Positions 33,728-42,496 of a stretch of 42,756 nucleotides of DNA are shown in pieces. This DNA is from Desulfobacterales bacterium. GTDB lineage: Bacteria > Desulfobacterota > Desulfobacteria > Desulfobacterales > C00003060. The notes beneath the pieces were generated by a model. It saw nothing but the letters and a program-made list of their open reading frames with translations, was not told the origin of the DNA and made no database searches. The position numbers were made by a program, and so were the translations under genes. The stretch is taken from contig JABXJW010000007.1 in the NCBI GenBank assembly GCA_013375395.1, forward strand, positions 1 to 42,756, in the 5' to 3' direction. Position 1 is the stretch's first letter, and each line of letters begins with the position of its first letter.

Positions 33728-33761
33728 CAGTCCACCTGAGGCGGACGGGGAATGCGCTCGC
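33728..33761. repeat. 34-bp dispersed repeat, right copy (inverted)
   Basis: Reverse complement of 32295-32328 with 33 of 34 positions identical; similarity continues a few bases further on one side. Confidence 0.9.
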
Positions 33762-33822
33762 TTTTGCGGTTCATCGTCTCCATTGAAAAGGGCCACAAGA
33801 CCCCACAATTGAACATCCAGCA

Positions 33823-35059
<1,237 letters not shown>

Positions 35060-35061
35060 GC

Positions 35062-36198
35062 CTACAATATCAATATCGCATCTCCATAGCTATAGAAGCG
35101 GTATCGCCGGCTGATCGCCTCCCGGTAGGCGCTCAGGATAAAGTCGCGGCCGGCAAAGGCCGAAACCAGCATGAGAAGCGTGCTCTTTGGCAGATGAAAA
35201 TTGGTAATCAGCGCATCGATAGCCCTGAAGCGGAAGCCGGGGTAGATGAAGAGATCACACTTGCCTGAGCCCGATTTCAGGCGGCCCGCGGCATCCGAGG
35301 CAAACTCCAACACGCGTACGGTGGTGGTGCCGACCGCAATGATCCTCCGGCCCGCATCCTTGGCCTGGTTGATGGCCGTAGCCGCCTCTTGTGTAAGCTC
35401 ATATGTCTCAGGATGCATCCGATGTCTCCTGACATCCCGGACCCGCACCGGCAGAAAAGTACCGTAGCCTACGTGAAGTGTTATGGGCACTGTCTCCAGT
35501 CCCTTTTTTTTCAGTTTGTCGAGGAGTTCACCCGAGAAATGCAGCCCGGCAGTAGGCGCCGCCACAGCCCCCTTCTTTTCGGCATATACGGTCTGGTAAC
35601 AGAGCCGATCATCACAGGGCGGAGGGTTTGTGGCGTCCCTCTTAATATAGGGCGGAAGCGGAATGTGGCCGATCCTGTCCAGCAGCGCGTCAAAGTCTCC
35701 CTTGAACCCGAATTCAAGCCTGTAGACTCCGTCAGCACCTTCCATTACCTTTGCCGTGAGCCCTTCATCAAAGTAGATCATGGATCCTTTGCGCGGGGGC
35801 TTGGATGCCTTGGCCAGGCACCGGCAGATAAGTCTCTCCTCACCCCCACTATCCTCCAGTGCTGTTGACGGACCCCCCCTCCCCCGTTTTCGGGGGAGAG
35901 GGTTAGGGTGAGGGGGGTGATTGAGGGCATGGGTGACCGGATAATCGAGCAGCAAAACCTCCACCCTTCCTCCGGTCTCCTTTGCCCCTGCCAGCCGGCC
36001 GGGGACCACGCGCGCGTTGTTCACTACAAGAAGGTCTCCGGCGTGCAAAAGGCCGGCGATGTCGGCAAAGCGGTGGTGAGATATTCTCCGGTGTCCCCTT
36101 TCCAGGACCATTAAGCGGGATTGATCCCGGCGGCCGGCCGGCGCCTGAGCGATTAGCCCCGAAGGGAGGCTATAATTATAATCGTTTAGCGAGTACAT
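35062..36198 (-). CDS. queA: S-adenosylmethionine:tRNA ribosyltransferase-isomerase
   Basis: A 378-aa QueA, which adds the ribosyl part of SAM to preQ1-tRNA to make epoxyqueuosine. Landmarks are YSLNDYNYSLPSGLIAQ-P, DLLVVNNARVVPGRL, the AAPTAGLHFSGELL motif, THLHVGYGTF-like ITLHVGYGTFLPV, GTTTVRVLE and ITNFHLPKSTLLMLVSAFAG near the end. Residues about 93-118 (HPPHPNPLPRKRGRGG and following) are extra compared with the family and are encoded by a GC-rich palindrome at 35873-35917, inserted in frame. The gene precedes tgt, so two queuosine steps are encoded together, separated by an intergenic repeat. Confidence 0.95.
   Translation of the reverse strand: MYSLNDYNYSLPSGLIAQAPAGRRDQSRLMVLERGHRRISHHRFADIAGLLHAGDLLVVNNARVVPGRLAGAKETGGRVEVLLLDYPVTHALNHPPHPNPLPRKRGRGGPSTALEDSGGEERLICRCLAKASKPPRKGSMIYFDEGLTAKVMEGADGVYRLEFGFKGDFDALLDRIGHIPLPPYIKRDATNPPPCDDRLCYQTVYAEKKGAVAAPTAGLHFSGELLDKLKKKGLETVPITLHVGYGTFLPVRVRDVRRHRMHPETYELTQEAATAINQAKDAGRRIIAVGTTTVRVLEFASDAAGRLKSGSGKCDLFIYPGFRFRAIDALITNFHLPKSTLLMLVSAFAGRDFILSAYREAISRRYRFYSYGDAILIL
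35873..35917. repeat. GC-rich palindromic element inserted in frame in queA
   Basis: CTCCCCCG (35879-35886) and CGGGGGAG (35891-35898) form an 8-bp hairpin with a TTTT loop, followed by AGGGTTAGGGTGAGGGGGG. This is the pattern of a widespread bacterial dispersed repeat that can encode PHPNPLPR-like peptides. Confidence 0.88.
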
Positions 36199-36235
36199 GT
36201 TTCTGAGGGTAAATCGTTCATCGACGTGCCGAGGG

Positions 36236-36332
36236 CCGATACCTGATGCCAGATACCCGATCCCTGATATCTAGTGCCGCGTTGCGTCTGATGGCAATTG
36301 TCTTGACTGGCATCCGGCATCGTGTATCAGGT
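36236..36332. repeat. GATGCCGGATA-type inverted repeat pair upstream of queA
   Basis: The left arm (36236-36272) reads GATACCTGATGCCAGATACC with CGATCCCTGAT; the right arm (36308-36332) reads GGCATCCGGCATCGTGTATC, its approximate reverse complement, around a ~35-base core. Confidence 0.8.
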
Positions 36333-36336
36333 AGTT

Positions 36337-36522
36337 TCACGGTCGCCCCAGATAGACCAGACCAAGCCCGGCCACCATGAGGAGGAATCCCATGAGCCTG
36401 AGGGTAGAATCAGGCAACTCGGCAAGCTTTTGTATCCAAACCTTTATCTTGGAGGGCGCGGCAAAGTAAGGAAGCCCTTCCAGTATCATCACCATCCCCA
36501 GCACACAAAGAAAGTATTCCAC
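36337..36522 (-). CDS. DUF2065-family small membrane protein
   Basis: A 61-aa protein with two transmembrane helices separated by a short loop: EYFLCVLGMVMILEGLPYF, then PSKIKVWIQKLAELPDSTLR, then LMGFLLMVAGLGLVYLGR. This matches the DUF2065 (YjeT-like) pattern, whose function is unknown but which often lies beside hflC or translation-related genes. The GTG start at 36522 is chosen because GAGGAG lies about five bases upstream; an ATG at 36585 would add a non-family N-terminus. It is upstream of queA on the same strand, separated by repeats. Confidence 0.85.
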   Translation of the reverse strand: MEYFLCVLGMVMILEGLPYFAAPSKIKVWIQKLAELPDSTLRLMGFLLMVAGLGLVYLGRP

Positions 36523-36586
36523 GGTTCTCCTCGCCTGGATTCTCAAATAGTGACAGTCGTGCGTCGTTGAGTGAACGGAAAACAAT

Positions 36587-36616
36587 TTTATAGTATCCCG
36601 TCATCTCTTTTGTCAA
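36587..36616 (-). promoter_or_regulatory. Sigma-70 promoter for the DUF2065 gene (possibly queA-tgt)
   Basis: On the minus strand TTGACA (36611-36616) and TATAAA (36587-36592) are 18 bases apart, about 65 bases before the GTG start at 36522. Confidence 0.6.
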
Positions 36617-36670
36617 AAGAAAACAGGACTTGAGCCGTTTGCCTTTTCGGGCCATATCTGGTAGACGAAT

Positions 36671-36735
36671 TGGTCATTGGTGATAAACTCGCAAAAAGTC
36701 GAAAAACATTCCACCAATCACCAATCACCACAATG
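36671..36735. repeat. TGGTCATTGG-type inverted repeat before gatB
   Basis: TTGGTCATTGGTGAT (36670-36684) is opposed by CACCAATCACCAATCACCA-like sequence (36711-36731). It belongs to the same intergenic family as 28512-28662. Confidence 0.6.
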
Positions 36736-36749
36736 GAAAGGGTTGTCAG

Positions 36750-38177
36750 ATGGATTACGAAACCGTCATTGGCCTTGAGGTCCACGCCCAACTGCTGACA
36801 AATACCAAAATCTTTTGCAGTTGCTCCACGGAGTTTGGCGCGCCGCCGAACACCCATGTCTGCCCGGTCTGCCTCGGTATGCCCGGGGTGCTTCCGGTGC
36901 TGAACCGCAAGGTAGTCGATTATACCATTCTCATGGCCCTTGCTACAAACTGTACCATTGCGCCTGAAAGCCGCTTTGCCCGCAAGAACTACTTCTATCC
37001 CGACCTTCCCAAGGGGTATCAGATATCACAGTATGAACTTCCCATTGCCGAGCACGGCCGCCTTTTGATCGAGGTCAATAACCACAAAAAACGAATCGGC
37101 ATTACACGTATCCACATGGAAGAGGATGCCGGAAAGCTCATCCATCATCCCCGCAGACCGGTAAGCATGGTCGATTTTAACCGGACAGGGGTTCCCCTGA
37201 TCGAAATCGTCAGCGAGCCGGACATCAGCACCCCTGAGGAGGCCGGGGCCTATCTCAGACAACTGCGGGCCATCCTCCGATATTTGGAAATATGTGACGG
37301 AAACATGGAAGAAGGCAGCTTCAGGTGTGACGCTAATGTCTCGGTGCGGCCTGCGGGCACGGACACCTTTGGGACGCGCACCGAGCTCAAGAACATGAAC
37401 TCCTTTAAGCACGTGGAAAATGCCCTTTCATACGAGATCCACCGGCAAAAGGAACTCGTTGAAGACGGCATGCAGGTCGTGCAGGAGACCCGGCTTTGGG
37501 ACCCGGAAAAAGGGGTCACTGTTTCTATGCGCGGCAAGGAGGAGGCCCATGACTACCGCTATTTTCCTGATCCGAACCTGGTCCCGCTTGTCATTGACAA
37601 GGAGTGGGTTGAAGAAATCCGCAGCGGCCTTCCTGAACTGCCGGATGCCAGGAAGGCACGCTTCATTGCAGATTACGGCCTGCCCTCCTACGACGCAGAG
37701 GTCCTGACGGATTCTCGCCCACTAGCGGATTACTTTGAAGAATGCGTAAAGCATTTTCCGGAACCAAAGACCGTGAGCAACTGGGTCATGGTGAGCCTGT
37801 TGGCCGTGCTGAAGGGGGAAAACAAAACCATTGAGGAATCTCCGATCTCTTCCGAGCGCCTGGCCGAACTGCTGCGCCTTATAGATTCCGGGCTCATCAG
37901 CGGAAAGATCGCAAAGACCGTGTTTGAAGAGATGGCGTCAACCGGAAAGGCGCCTGAGACGATCGTGCGCGAAAAGGGCCTCATCCAAATTACCGATACA
38001 GATGCCATTGCCGACGTGGTAAGACAGGTGCTGGCCGACCATGCAAAGGAGGTCTCGGATTACAAGGCCGGCAAGACCAAGCTGTTCGGGTTTTTTGTCG
38101 GCCAGGTGATGAAGGCAACCGGCGGCAAGGCGAATCCGAAGATGGTAAATGAAATCCTGAAAGGAATGTTGCGTTGA
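36750..38177 (+). CDS. gatB: Aspartyl/glutamyl-tRNA(Asn/Gln) amidotransferase subunit B
   Basis: A 475-aa GatB, the kinase subunit that activates misacylated Glu-tRNA(Gln) or Asp-tRNA(Asn) for amidation by GatA. The N-terminal [16 protein letters not shown] is diagnostic. Four cysteines (C23, C25, C38, C41; CSC...CPVC) form the zinc site found in many bacterial GatB proteins. [29 protein letters not shown] and [10 protein letters not shown] line the active site, and [11 protein letters not shown] follows. The C-terminal YqeY-like tail ends [21 protein letters not shown]. gatA and gatC are not adjacent. Length is normal. The presence of GatB suggests the organism makes Gln-tRNA or Asn-tRNA indirectly. 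Confidence 0.96.
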   Translation: MDYETVIGLEVHAQLLTNTKIFCSCSTEFGAPPNTHVCPVCLGMPGVLPVLNRKVVDYTILMALATNCTIAPESRFARKNYFYPDLPKGYQISQYELPIAEHGRLLIEVNNHKKRIGITRIHMEEDAGKLIHHPRRPVSMVDFNRTGVPLIEIVSEPDISTPEEAGAYLRQLRAILRYLEICDGNMEEGSFRCDANVSVRPAGTDTFGTRTELKNMNSFKHVENALSYEIHRQKELVEDGMQVVQETRLWDPEKGVTVSMRGKEEAHDYRYFPDPNLVPLVIDKEWVEEIRSGLPELPDARKARFIADYGLPSYDAEVLTDSRPLADYFEECVKHFPEPKTVSNWVMVSLLAVLKGENKTIEESPISSERLAELLRLIDSGLISGKIAKTVFEEMASTGKAPETIVREKGLIQITDTDAIADVVRQVLADHAKEVSDYKAGKTKLFGFFVGQVMKATGGKANPKMVNEILKGMLR

Positions 38178-38179
38178 AT

Positions 38180-38236
38180 GCCCCGACAGGGGCTGATAGA
38201 TTGGCCTGATTTTTCCCTCTCAAAAAACCAGGCCAA
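38180..38236 (+). other. Two hairpins after gatB, possible terminator
   Basis: GCCCC-GACA-GGGGC (38180-38193) is directly followed by TTGGCCTG (38201-38208) pairing with CAGGCCAA (38229-38236); inside the second, TTTTT pairs with AAAAAA, extending the stem. No T-run follows either one, so termination is only a possibility; it may separate gatB from mtnA. Confidence 0.4.
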
Positions 38237-38298
38237 GCTCAAAAATCATCTCTGCGATCTCTGTGTGCTCAAGTGACCGAAGGGAGCGAGCGAGAGAT

Positions 38299-39333
38299 AT
38301 GGTGGAAACCATCGCTTGGAAAGACAACCAGGTAATCATGATCGACCAGCGAAAGCTGCCACGGCAGGAAAGGTACGTCGTCTGCGAGGGCTATCGCTCG
38401 GTCATCCGTGCAATTAAAGACCTTGTCATTCGCGGTGCGCCGGCCATCGGAGTGGCTGCGGCCATGGGTGTCGCCCTTGGGGCCGTTAAGATCCGCACCG
38501 GAAACATGGATCGGTTCAAGGCAAAACTGGATGCAATATGCCGTGAGATGGCCGCTGCCCGGCCTACGGCCGTAAACCTTGCGTGGGCCGTGGAACGAAT
38601 GAGACGGGTGGCCGACGAGGCCGGCCTGGCCGGAGTGGAAGCGGTAAAAGCTGGTTTAATCGAAGAAGCCCGCAAGATGCTTGCCGAAGACATTGCCATA
38701 AACCGGACTATGGGAGGACACGGCCAGGGGCTGCTCAAGGACAGCTGTTGTGTCTTGACCCACTGCAACGCGGGGGCGCTTGCCACAGGCGGCTACGGCA
38801 CGGCTCTGGGTGTTGTGCGTGCGGCCGCAGAGGCGGGAAAGCGGATTGAAGTGCTTGCCGATGAGACCCGCCCGTTTTTGCAAGGGGCGCGCCTTACGGC
38901 CTGGGAGTTGAAAGAGTCAGGCATTGCCGTAACCGTGATCACAGATAATGCGGCCGGCTATTTCATGCAACAGGGCAGGGTGGATGCAGTCATCGTGGGG
39001 GCGGACCGCATTGCAGCCAACGGCGATGTCGCCAACAAGATCGGCACTTACATGGTGGCCGTCCTTGCCAGGACTCACAATATCCCATTTTACGTGGCAG
39101 CGCCTTTGTCCACGATCGACCCTTCGATCAAAAACGGAACCGAGATTCCCATTGAGCAGAGGGACGAAAAAGAGGTCACCCACTTTCAGGGCAGACGGAC
39201 CGCACCCGACGGCGTGCCTGCCCAAAACCCGGCCTTCGACATAACCCCCAACCGATACGTGTCGGCCATTATCACCGAAAAAGGGGTGATTACCCCTCCA
39301 TTCAAATCTCGACTCAAGCGGCTCTTTTTGTAG
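38299..39333 (+). CDS. mtnA: Methylthioribose-1-phosphate isomerase
   Basis: A 344-aa enzyme of the eIF2B-like fold that converts methylthioribose-1-phosphate to methylthioribulose-1-phosphate in methionine salvage. Motifs are IRGAPAIGVAAAMG (44-57), RPTAVNLAWAVERM, the catalytic THCNAGALATGGYGTALG (C156), DETRPFLQGARLTAWEL and VGADRIAANGDVANKIGTY with D236. The start at 38299 gives the usual N-terminus (VETIAWKDN); the longer frame from 38263 adds residues with no family match. No other methionine-salvage gene is next to it. Confidence 0.95.
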   Translation: MVETIAWKDNQVIMIDQRKLPRQERYVVCEGYRSVIRAIKDLVIRGAPAIGVAAAMGVALGAVKIRTGNMDRFKAKLDAICREMAAARPTAVNLAWAVERMRRVADEAGLAGVEAVKAGLIEEARKMLAEDIAINRTMGGHGQGLLKDSCCVLTHCNAGALATGGYGTALGVVRAAAEAGKRIEVLADETRPFLQGARLTAWELKESGIAVTVITDNAAGYFMQQGRVDAVIVGADRIAANGDVANKIGTYMVAVLARTHNIPFYVAAPLSTIDPSIKNGTEIPIEQRDEKEVTHFQGRRTAPDGVPAQNPAFDITPNRYVSAIITEKGVITPPFKSRLKRLFL

Positions 39334-39350
39334 GGACGTATAGCCCTGGT

Positions 39351-39545
39351 ACTGGTCAGTGGTCATTGGTGCTCGGTAATGTTTAGCACGACCCGCGATG
39401 CCCGATCCCTGGTTCCTCATGCCGGTCGAATCCAAACACCCCTTAGCACCAACATGTTGGAATCTCTTTCTTTTGCTTCTTCTTTTTTTATTCGGCATCT
39501 GGTATCCGGCATCGGGCATCCAATGACCAATGACTACTGACCGGC
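39351..39545. repeat. Composite inverted-repeat element between mtnA and nrdD
   Basis: The outer left arm TGGTCAGTGGTCATTGGT (39353-39370) is opposed by CAATGACCAATGACTACTGA (from 39521). The inner left arm GATGCCCGATCCCTGG (39397-39412) is opposed by GGCATCTGGTATCCGGCATC and on to 39520. The ~80-base core has a CCAACATGTTGG palindrome (39449-39460) and a pyrimidine-rich tract but no gene. Together with the promoter region downstream it fills the 360-base gap before nrdD. Confidence 0.85.
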
Positions 39546-39556
39546 TTATTTTTCCC

Positions 39557-39611
39557 TTGACACACACAACATGTTGTGGTTTAGAGTCTTTCCGTCTACA
39601 ATATAGTGCCT
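39557..39611 (+). promoter_or_regulatory. nrdD promoter with two NrdR-box-like sites
   Basis: TTGACA (39557-39562) has a weak -10, TTTAGA (39580-39585), 17 bases on. Box 1 (39564-39579) has the core CAACATGTTG and box 2 (39596-39611) the core CAATATAGTG. Their cores start 32 bases apart, about three helical turns, and match the NrdR consensus core CWATATATWG at 8 and 9 of 10 positions. Tandem boxes at this spacing are typical of NrdR repression, which acts when dATP is high. Confidence 0.72.
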
Positions 39612-39693
39612 CAGCATCCTTCAACGATTCCACAGGCGGATCAAGAGTCTGGACCAAAACCAGTAACCGGCATTTTCGAGGTGAGGAATAATA

Positions 39694-41991
39694 ATGGGTA
39701 ATCTGTTGGAAATTTCCAAAGCTGATCAAGGAGCTTCCCCAAGTGGAGCAAAGACCACCCGCCAATCCGCCTGCCACTGCGAGGCACGTCCGCCAACCCG
39801 CCTGCCACTGCGAGGCACGGGCGGGCAGGCCCGCGAAGCCGGGCGGTGGCGAGCCGCCAGCTCGACGAACCCGGGCGGTGGCGAGCCGGCAGGATATCGT
39901 ACGCAGGAAACCACGGACATAGCCCTTTTTGTTCGCACCTCTGATGAGGCCATTGACGGCTGGGACCGCCAAAAAATCGTTGACGCCATGGTCCGGGAGG
40001 CCCTTGTTGACCGGGACACGGCCGAGGCAATCAGCCTGGAAGTCGAAGAGATGATCCTTGCCTCCGGCATCTCAATGGTCACATCGCCGCTGATCAGGGA
40101 GCTGGTGGACGCCAAGCTCATAGAGCGGGGCCTCGAGGAGGCCCGCAAGATGCACACCCGTCTTGGGGTGCCGCTGTACGACGTAGAGCAGATGATCATG
40201 CATCCGAACAAGGAGAACGCCAATGTTCCCCACGGTCCGGAGGCGACCAACCTTACTCTGGCCGAAAGCATCAAGAAGGAATATGGCCTGTTAAACGTGT
40301 TTTCACCCGAGGTCGGAGACGCACACATGCGCGGGGCGATTCACCTGCACGATCTCGGTTTCATTGACCGGCCTTACTGTTCAGGCCAATCCCTGGAGTA
40401 CCTGAAAAAATTCGGCCTCAATCTGCCCAATTCTCTGGCCATGGCAAGACCGGCCAAACATGCCGAGGTCCTGCTGGCCCACATGGTCAAGTTTGCCGCA
40501 GCCTTGCAGGGCAACTTTGCCGGCGCCATAGGCTGGGATGCAGTCAATCTCTTCTTTGCACCATATCTGGTGGATCTGGATGATCGGGCCGTGGGGCAAC
40601 TGGCGCAGATGATGATCTTTGAATTCTCACAGCAGGCGGTGGCGCGCGGGGGCCAGGCGATCTTTACGGATATAAACCTGTACTGGGAAGTCCCCAAGCA
40701 CTTTGAGGACGTGCCTGCAATCGGCCCTGGTGGCGTATACACGGGCAAGACCTATGCCGAGTATGAAAAGGAGGCCCAGCGCTTTGTATGGAAGCTTTTT
40801 GATGTGTTCAAAGAGGGAGACGGCGCGGGCAGGCCCTTTTTCTTCCCCAAACCGTTGGTCCATATCACCGAAAAGTTTTTCAAGACCCCCGGACACGAGG
40901 CATTTTTGAATCATATCTGCGATGTGGCATCCGACAAAGGCAATACCTACTTTGTGTTTGACCGTGGAGAGACTGCAAAGATATCCGAGTGCTGCCGCCT
41001 GAGCTTCAAGCTGGAACGCTCGGACCTCGAGGATGCCAAAGAACCCTGGAAGATGCGATATTCGGCCCTTCAAAATGTAACCTTGAATCTTCCCAGGCTC
41101 GCCTATGAGGCCCGCCTGCCACAGCGAGGCACGAGCGGGCAGGCCGCAGGTGACGACACCAGGCTTTTTGCCAAGATCGGCGAATTTATTGAGGTAGCCG
41201 TAAAGGCCCACAGGGAGAAGCGAGATTTTATACAGCGCCTCCTTTCCCATGAATCATCCGGTCCCTTAAAACTCCTTAATATGGATCTGGACGGCAGCCC
41301 GTATCTCAGAATGCACAGGTGCACCTATCTGATCGGCATGGTCGGGATGAATGAACTCATTGCCTATCACAGAGGCGAGGAGATGCACGAGTCTGTTGAA
41401 GCGATGAAGTTCGGTCTGAAAATCATCGCCCACATGAACCTTCTGGCCAACCAGTACAGCCGAAAACATAACATGCGCTTCGTGCTGGAGCAAACCCCGG
41501 CAGAAAGCACGGCCTACCGTTTTGCAAAGCTTGACCTGAAGTATTTTCCCGAGGAAGCGACCGCAGTGGTCAAGGGAAACCAGGCCGAAGGCGAAGTTTA
41601 TTACACAAATTCGACCCTTTTCAATGTGAGCGCTCAAATGAGCCCTGTTGAGCGGGTAAAGCTAGAAGGGCGCTTCCACCCGCTGATTGAGGCTGGCGCC
41701 TTAACCCATGTATGGCTCGGCGAGTCAAAGCCGCCGGCGGAATCGTTGGCCAATTTCGTCATCAAGACCTTTAAACAGACCAAGAACGATCAGATCGCCT
41801 TTTCACCTGAATTCACCACCTGCAAGGAGTGCGGAAAATTGAGCCGCGGGCTTCATGATGCCTGCCCCTGGTGCGGCAGCACGGACGTGGAAGGAATCAC
41901 CCGCATCACTGGTTATTTCACCAGGATTTCCAGTTGGAACAAGGGCAAATTGGGGGAGCTGAAAGACAGATACAGGACAAATAATCTCTGA
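39694..41991 (+). CDS. nrdD: Anaerobic (class III) ribonucleoside-triphosphate reductase
   Basis: A 765-aa glycyl-radical enzyme that makes deoxyribonucleotides without oxygen. The C-terminal zinc site is C710, C713, C724 and C727 (CKECGK...CPWCGS), and the radical glycine is G740 in ITRITGYFTR. Barrel segments include GAIHLHDLGFIDRPYC, FSQQAVARGGQAIFTDINLYW and VTLNLPRLAYEA. Residues ~22-69 are low-complexity sequence encoded by palindromic repeats, between the first ~20 residues and a partial ATP-cone-like stretch (WDRQKIVDAMVREALVDRDTAEAI). A second repeat-encoded insert lies at ~473-483 (RLPQRGTSGQA). TGAGG precedes the start. Two NrdR-like boxes lie upstream. The activase gene nrdG is not in the window; a glutaredoxin-like gene follows. 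Confidence 0.94.
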   Translation: MGNLLEISKADQGASPSGAKTTRQSACHCEARPPTRLPLRGTGGQAREAGRWRAASSTNPGGGEPAGYRTQETTDIALFVRTSDEAIDGWDRQKIVDAMVREALVDRDTAEAISLEVEEMILASGISMVTSPLIRELVDAKLIERGLEEARKMHTRLGVPLYDVEQMIMHPNKENANVPHGPEATNLTLAESIKKEYGLLNVFSPEVGDAHMRGAIHLHDLGFIDRPYCSGQSLEYLKKFGLNLPNSLAMARPAKHAEVLLAHMVKFAAALQGNFAGAIGWDAVNLFFAPYLVDLDDRAVGQLAQMMIFEFSQQAVARGGQAIFTDINLYWEVPKHFEDVPAIGPGGVYTGKTYAEYEKEAQRFVWKLFDVFKEGDGAGRPFFFPKPLVHITEKFFKTPGHEAFLNHICDVASDKGNTYFVFDRGETAKISECCRLSFKLERSDLEDAKEPWKMRYSALQNVTLNLPRLAYEARLPQRGTSGQAAGDDTRLFAKIGEFIEVAVKAHREKRDFIQRLLSHESSGPLKLLNMDLDGSPYLRMHRCTYLIGMVGMNELIAYHRGEEMHESVEAMKFGLKIIAHMNLLANQYSRKHNMRFVLEQTPAESTAYRFAKLDLKYFPEEATAVVKGNQAEGEVYYTNSTLFNVSAQMSPVERVKLEGRFHPLIEAGALTHVWLGESKPPAESLANFVIKTFKQTKNDQIAFSPEFTTCKECGKLSRGLHDACPWCGSTDVEGITRITGYFTRISSWNKGKLGELKDRYRTNNL
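39760..39831. repeat. Two palindromic-element copies inserted in frame near the nrdD start
   Basis: CGCCAATCCGCCTGCCACTG... (39760-39789) and CGCCAACCCGCCTGCCACTG... (39791-39831) are direct copies; the second extends to GGCGGGCAGGCC. They are translated in two different frames (ACHCEAR and RLPLRGTGGQA). Downstream, GGGCGGTGGCGAGCC also occurs twice (39841-39855 and 39873-39887). Confidence 0.88.
41111..41143. repeat. 33-bp palindromic element inserted in frame in mid nrdD
   Basis: Differs by one base from the tgt element at 34411-34443 and is translated as RLPQRGTSGQA. It lies between two conserved blocks (LNLPRLAYEA and FAKIGEFIEVAVKAH). Confidence 0.92.
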
Positions 41992-42212
41992 TGCCGGATA
42001 TATGATACCAGATGCCAGATGTATAGGAAGCGAATGTGCGAAAGGTACATACAATGATTTGGAAATATATCAAGATTCATAGGTTTCGTTGAACAGCATC
42101 CTGGGACTCACTGATCAAAAATCTGGCATCGGGTATCCGGTATCAGGCATCAGCTTGCAGCGTAGACAGTGCCTACCAAGAAGACCAATGACTACTAACC
42201 ACTGACCAACAC
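41989..42212. repeat. Four-helix-bundle repeat element, internally deleted (copy B)
   Basis: The left arm TGATGCCGGATATATGATAC (41989-42022) supplies the nrdD stop codon. Then come the four-helix-bundle gene 5' end (about 42023-42072, TACAATGATTTGGAAATATA) with a one-base deletion and, joined directly to it, the gene's 3' end ATTCATAGGTTTCGTTGA (I-H-R-F-R-stop). Right arms are ATCTGGCATCGGGTATCCGG (42120-42150) and GACCAATGACTACTAACCAC (42183-42202). Confidence 0.82.
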
Positions 42213-42223
42213 AGGAGGGAACC

Positions 42224-42496
42224 ATGACGCTATTTACAAAAAGTCTTTGCAGCGCCTGCCAGGAAATCAAAGAGGAATTTGACCTGGAGAGCCTTGGGGT
42301 TGAAGTGGACGAACTGGGGCCCAATAATCCTTCAGCCCTGGCCCATCTTGCCTGGCACGAACTGGTGGAGACGGCTGAAAAGAGCGTCCCGATCCTGGTG
42401 TTGAACGATTCATCGGCCATTATCGACACGGACAGGATCAGGAGCTATCTTGAACGCCTGATGCCTGATGCCGGATACCGGATGCCGGATATGTAG
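42224..42496 (+). CDS. Glutaredoxin/NrdH-like thiol redox protein
   Basis: A 90-aa thioredoxin-fold protein with an N-terminal MTLFTKSLCSACQEIKEEF (C9-S-A-C12 redox motif), a SVPILVLND strand with cis-proline, and a final helix TDRIRSYLERL. It follows nrdD and could supply electrons or help assemble the reductase, as NrdH-like proteins do for other classes; this is inferred from position. AGGAGGG precedes the ATG. The last ~12 residues (MPDAGYRMPDM) are encoded by an intergenic repeat that also provides the stop, so the original protein probably ended earlier. Confidence 0.83.
   Translation: MTLFTKSLCSACQEIKEEFDLESLGVEVDELGPNNPSALAHLAWHELVETAEKSVPILVLNDSSAIIDTDRIRSYLERLMPDAGYRMPDM

Noticed and set aside
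38917-39972. A 351-residue minus-strand open frame across the mtnA-nrdD gap
   Set aside because: It runs antisense through the end of mtnA, the intergenic repeat element and the nrdD start; repeats keep it open and no family pattern is present.
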